From assembly GCA_025458545.1 (NCBI GenBank), contig JALOSH010000160.1, positions 1 through 8,798 on the forward strand: a stretch of 8,798 nt of DNA, given 5' to 3'. A program made the position numbers and the translations under genes. The DNA comes from Hydrogenophaga sp. (GTDB lineage: Bacteria; Pseudomonadota; Gammaproteobacteria; Burkholderiales; Burkholderiaceae). This document shows, piece after piece, positions 7,632-8,798 of this stretch (positions are counted from its first letter, which is position 1; each line of letters opens with the position of its first letter). Below the pieces are notes generated by a model. It ran no database searches. It saw only the letters and a list, made by a program, of their open reading frames with translations, and had not been told where the DNA came from.

Positions 7632-7665
7632 TTCAAATGCCCTTTCAAGTAGATAAACAGGTCCA

Positions 7666-7718
7666 GACCAGACCGACTTGCCCCGGCTCGTCTGGCCGGG
7701 GAGGGCGCACGACGAACC
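7666..7718 (-). promoter_or_regulatory. Candidate attenuator: three competing stems in the asd 5' leader
   Basis: On the minus-strand RNA, starting 8 bases after the leader-peptide stop, three stems compete. Stem 1 pairs GGTTCGTC (7711-7718) with GACGAGCC (7685-7692), 8 bp with one G-U. Stem A pairs CCCCGGC (7695-7701) with GCCGGGG (7681-7687), 7 bp, all GC, 7-base loop. Stem B pairs GGCCAGAC (7690-7697) with GTCTGGTC (7666-7673), 8 bp with one G-U. Stem 1 excludes A and B, and A excludes B. This is the topology expected of a leader switch. No clean U-tract follows any of the stems, so classical intrinsic termination is not shown. Rho-dependent or translational control would fit as well. Confidence 0.4.
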
Positions 7719-7726
7719 AGGCTGGG

Positions 7727-7828
7727 TCAGCCCTTAATGGTCGTGGTTTTGATGGTGATTGCGCGCGCAGCCACATCGGCCGGAGCGGCGGATGCGTTGT
7801 TCAAGGGGAACGGGCTGAGGGCAAACAT
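7727..7828 (-). CDS. Putative Thr/Ile/Lys-rich leader peptide upstream of asd (33 codons)
   Basis: A 33-residue reading frame begins with ATG at 7828 and ends with TGA at 7727-7729, 95 bases before the asd start. Residues 24-32 are ITIKTTTIK (7733-7759): nine consecutive residues drawn only from Thr (4), Ile (3) and Lys (2). All three are made from aspartate semialdehyde, the product of the downstream enzyme. The arrangement resembles known amino-acid-operon leader peptides, such as the Thr/Ile-rich thrL leader of E. coli. Just after the stop, three mutually exclusive RNA stems can form. The ATG has no Shine-Dalgarno sequence and lies almost at the predicted transcription start, so translation may be leaderless. 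The same frame is open upstream to 7975 but there crosses the leuB terminator, so I take 7828 as the start. No membrane segment or known domain is visible. A leader function is inference; the alternative is a chance reading frame. Confidence 0.5.
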   Translation of the reverse strand: MFALSPFPLNNASAAPADVAARAITIKTTTIKG

Positions 7829-7836
7829 GGGGTGAG

Positions 7837-7864
7837 ATTGTAGCGGAGTCATTCTGCCGGCCAG
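7837..7864 (-). promoter_or_regulatory. Candidate sigma70 promoter for the asd leader transcript
   Basis: The minus strand has TACAAT (7837-7842), a 5/6 match to the -10 consensus. A weak -35-like CTGGCC (7859-7864, 3/6 match) lies 16 bases upstream. It sits between the leuB terminator and asd, where a promoter is needed. The expected start of transcription, 7 to 9 bases after the -10 box, falls at or within a couple of bases of the ATG at 7828. The -10 box is convincing; the -35 box is not. Confidence 0.5.
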
Positions 7865-7880
7865 CTGACGCCGCCGACCA

Positions 7881-7906
7881 GAAGACAAAAGGCGGTCGAG
7901 ACCGCC
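7881..7906 (-). terminator. Intrinsic terminator after leuB
   Basis: Read on the minus strand, 22 bases after the leuB stop, GGCGGT and ACCGCC form a 6-bp GC-rich stem around a CTCG tetraloop (7891-7906). It is followed directly by TTTTGTCTT (7882-7890). Hairpin plus T-tract is a textbook Rho-independent terminator. It separates the leu transcript from the asd leader, so asd most likely has its own promoter. Confidence 0.85.
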
Positions 7907-7928
7907 CTGGATGGTGGGGGATGCTCGA

Positions 7929-8798
7929 TCAGCCGAGCGCCTTGACCACCGCGTCGCCCATCTGCGCGGTCCCAACCTTGGTCGTTCCTTCGCTGAAGAT
8001 GTCCGGTGTGCGCAGACCCTGTGCCAGCACCTTCTGCACCGCCGCTTCGATGCGCTGCGCGGCGGCTTCCTGGTTCAGGCTGAAACGCAACATCATGGCC
8101 GCGCTCAGGATGGTCGCCAGCGGGTTGGCGATGCCTTTGCCCGCGATATCCGGTGCACTGCCATGGCTGGGTTCGTACAGGCCCTGGTTCTTCGAGTTCA
8201 GCGAGGCCGAGGGCAGCATGCCGATGGAGCCGGTGAGCATGGAAGCTTCGTCGGACAGGATGTCCCCGAACATGTTGCCGGTGACCACCACGTCGAACGC
8301 CTTGGGCGCCTTGACCAGTTGCATGGCCGCGTTGTCCACGTACATGTGCTGCAGCTCCACGTCGGGGTATTGGGCATGCACTTCGGTGACCACGTCCTTC
8401 CAGAACTGAAAGGTCTCCAGCACATTGGCCTTGTCCACGCTGGTCACTTTTTTGTTCCGCTTGCGCGCGGCCTGGAAGGCCACATGAGCGATGCGCTCGA
8501 TCTCGGGCTTGGAGTAGCGCATGGTGTCAAACGCTTCTTCTGAACCGGGGAAGTGACCGTCGGTGGCCACCCGTCGGCCACGCGGCTGGCCGAAGTAGAT
8601 ATCGCCGGTCAGCTCGCGGATGATCAGAATGTCCAGACCGGCAATCAGCTCCGGCTTGAGGCTGGAGGCACCGACCAGCTGTTCGTAACAGATGGCCGGG
8701 CGGAAGTTGGCGAACAGGCCCAGGTTCTTGCGCAGACCCAGAATGGCCTGCTCGGGGCGCAGCGGGCGGTCCAGCTTGTCGTACTTCCAGTCGCCGAC
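7929..8798 (-). CDS. leuB: 3-isopropylmalate dehydrogenase, N-terminus cut off by the window edge
   Basis: NAD-dependent oxidative decarboxylation of 3-isopropylmalate to 2-oxoisocaproate, the third step specific to leucine synthesis; a cytosolic homodimer. The frame is open from the right edge and encodes 289 residues. LeuB is usually about 355 residues, so roughly the first 65-70 are outside. Visible family signatures, numbered in the partial protein: [13 protein letters not shown] (22-34, substrate-binding arginines), [14 protein letters not shown] (61-74, catalytic Tyr), VDKANVLE (121-128, catalytic Lys), YVDNAAMQL (153-161) and [14 protein letters not shown] (173-186, metal-binding aspartates), then [18 protein letters not shown] (209-226, NAD-binding). 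The C-terminus is complete, ending at a TGA. The gene is followed by an intrinsic terminator and then by asd. In Burkholderiales leuC and leuD normally lie just upstream, here outside the window. The identification is certain. No start codon is visible, and the GTG at 8570 is internal. Confidence 0.97.
   Translation of the reverse strand, partial: VGDWKYDKLDRPLRPEQAILGLRKNLGLFANFRPAICYEQLVGASSLKPELIAGLDILIIRELTGDIYFGQPRGRRVATDGHFPGSEEAFDTMRYSKPEIERIAHVAFQAARKRNKKVTSVDKANVLETFQFWKDVVTEVHAQYPDVELQHMYVDNAAMQLVKAPKAFDVVVTGNMFGDILSDEASMLTGSIGMLPSASLNSKNQGLYEPSHGSAPDIAGKGIANPLATILSAAMMLRFSLNQEAAAQRIEAAVQKVLAQGLRTPDIFSEGTTKVGTAQMGDAVVKALG

Noticed and set aside
6789..7652. Plus-strand open frame (287 codons) opposite asd
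   Set aside because: Antisense to a complete asd with all active-site motifs; composition typical of shadow frames.
7632..7928. Lysine or SAM riboswitch in front of asd
   Set aside because: The leader is short and I see none of the conserved junction or kink-turn sequences of those classes; the peptide-plus-stems reading fits better.
7829..7975. Upstream extension of the asd leader frame, 82 codons in total
   Set aside because: It would run through the leuB terminator and the end of leuB, and the candidate promoter at 7837-7842 would lie inside it.

Overview
The window looks like chromosomal DNA from a GC-rich beta-proteobacterium, most likely order Burkholderiales, family Comamonadaceae (Hydrogenophaga/Acidovorax/Rhodoferax-like). 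The reasons are the protein sequences, the gene order leuB-asd-fimV-truA-trpF-trpB-trpA, and a GC-rich intergenic repeat of a type I associate with that family. The genus is inference. All recognisable genes lie on the minus strand, so the window is best read from high to low coordinates.

Layout in the direction of transcription. (1) leuB, 3-isopropylmalate dehydrogenase, enters from beyond the right edge and ends at 7929, followed by a good intrinsic terminator (7881-7906). (2) A 297-base gap then holds a probable promoter (-10 at 7837-7842), a 33-codon reading frame ending in a run of Ile, Thr and Lys codons, and three mutually exclusive RNA stems. I read this as a candidate attenuation leader for the next gene. 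(3) asd, aspartate-semialdehyde dehydrogenase (6501-7631), the branch enzyme leading to Lys, Thr, Ile and Met, ends near a strong hairpin terminator (6448-6469). (4) fimV (3523-6309), a large inner-membrane, peptidoglycan-binding polar hub protein of the type IV pilus/twitching system, has its own candidate sigma70 promoter (about 6340-6368). (5) truA (2741-3508), tRNA pseudouridine synthase, starts only 14 bases after fimV. Its catalytic core is intact, but the conserved first beta-strand of the family is not encoded upstream. (6) A 105-base spacer holding a palindromic GC-rich repeat separates truA from trpF (1958-2635). (7) trpB (629-1915) and trpA (1-632, cut by the left edge) follow. trpB and trpA overlap by four bases (ATGA), the usual arrangement for the two subunits of tryptophan synthase.

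Functionally this is a housekeeping segment for amino-acid biosynthesis (Leu, the aspartate family, Trp) with one pilus/polarity gene and one tRNA-modification gene embedded. No mobile element, CRISPR array, rRNA or tRNA gene was seen. The best candidate for undescribed biology is the asd leader. The second is the anomalous N-terminus of truA.
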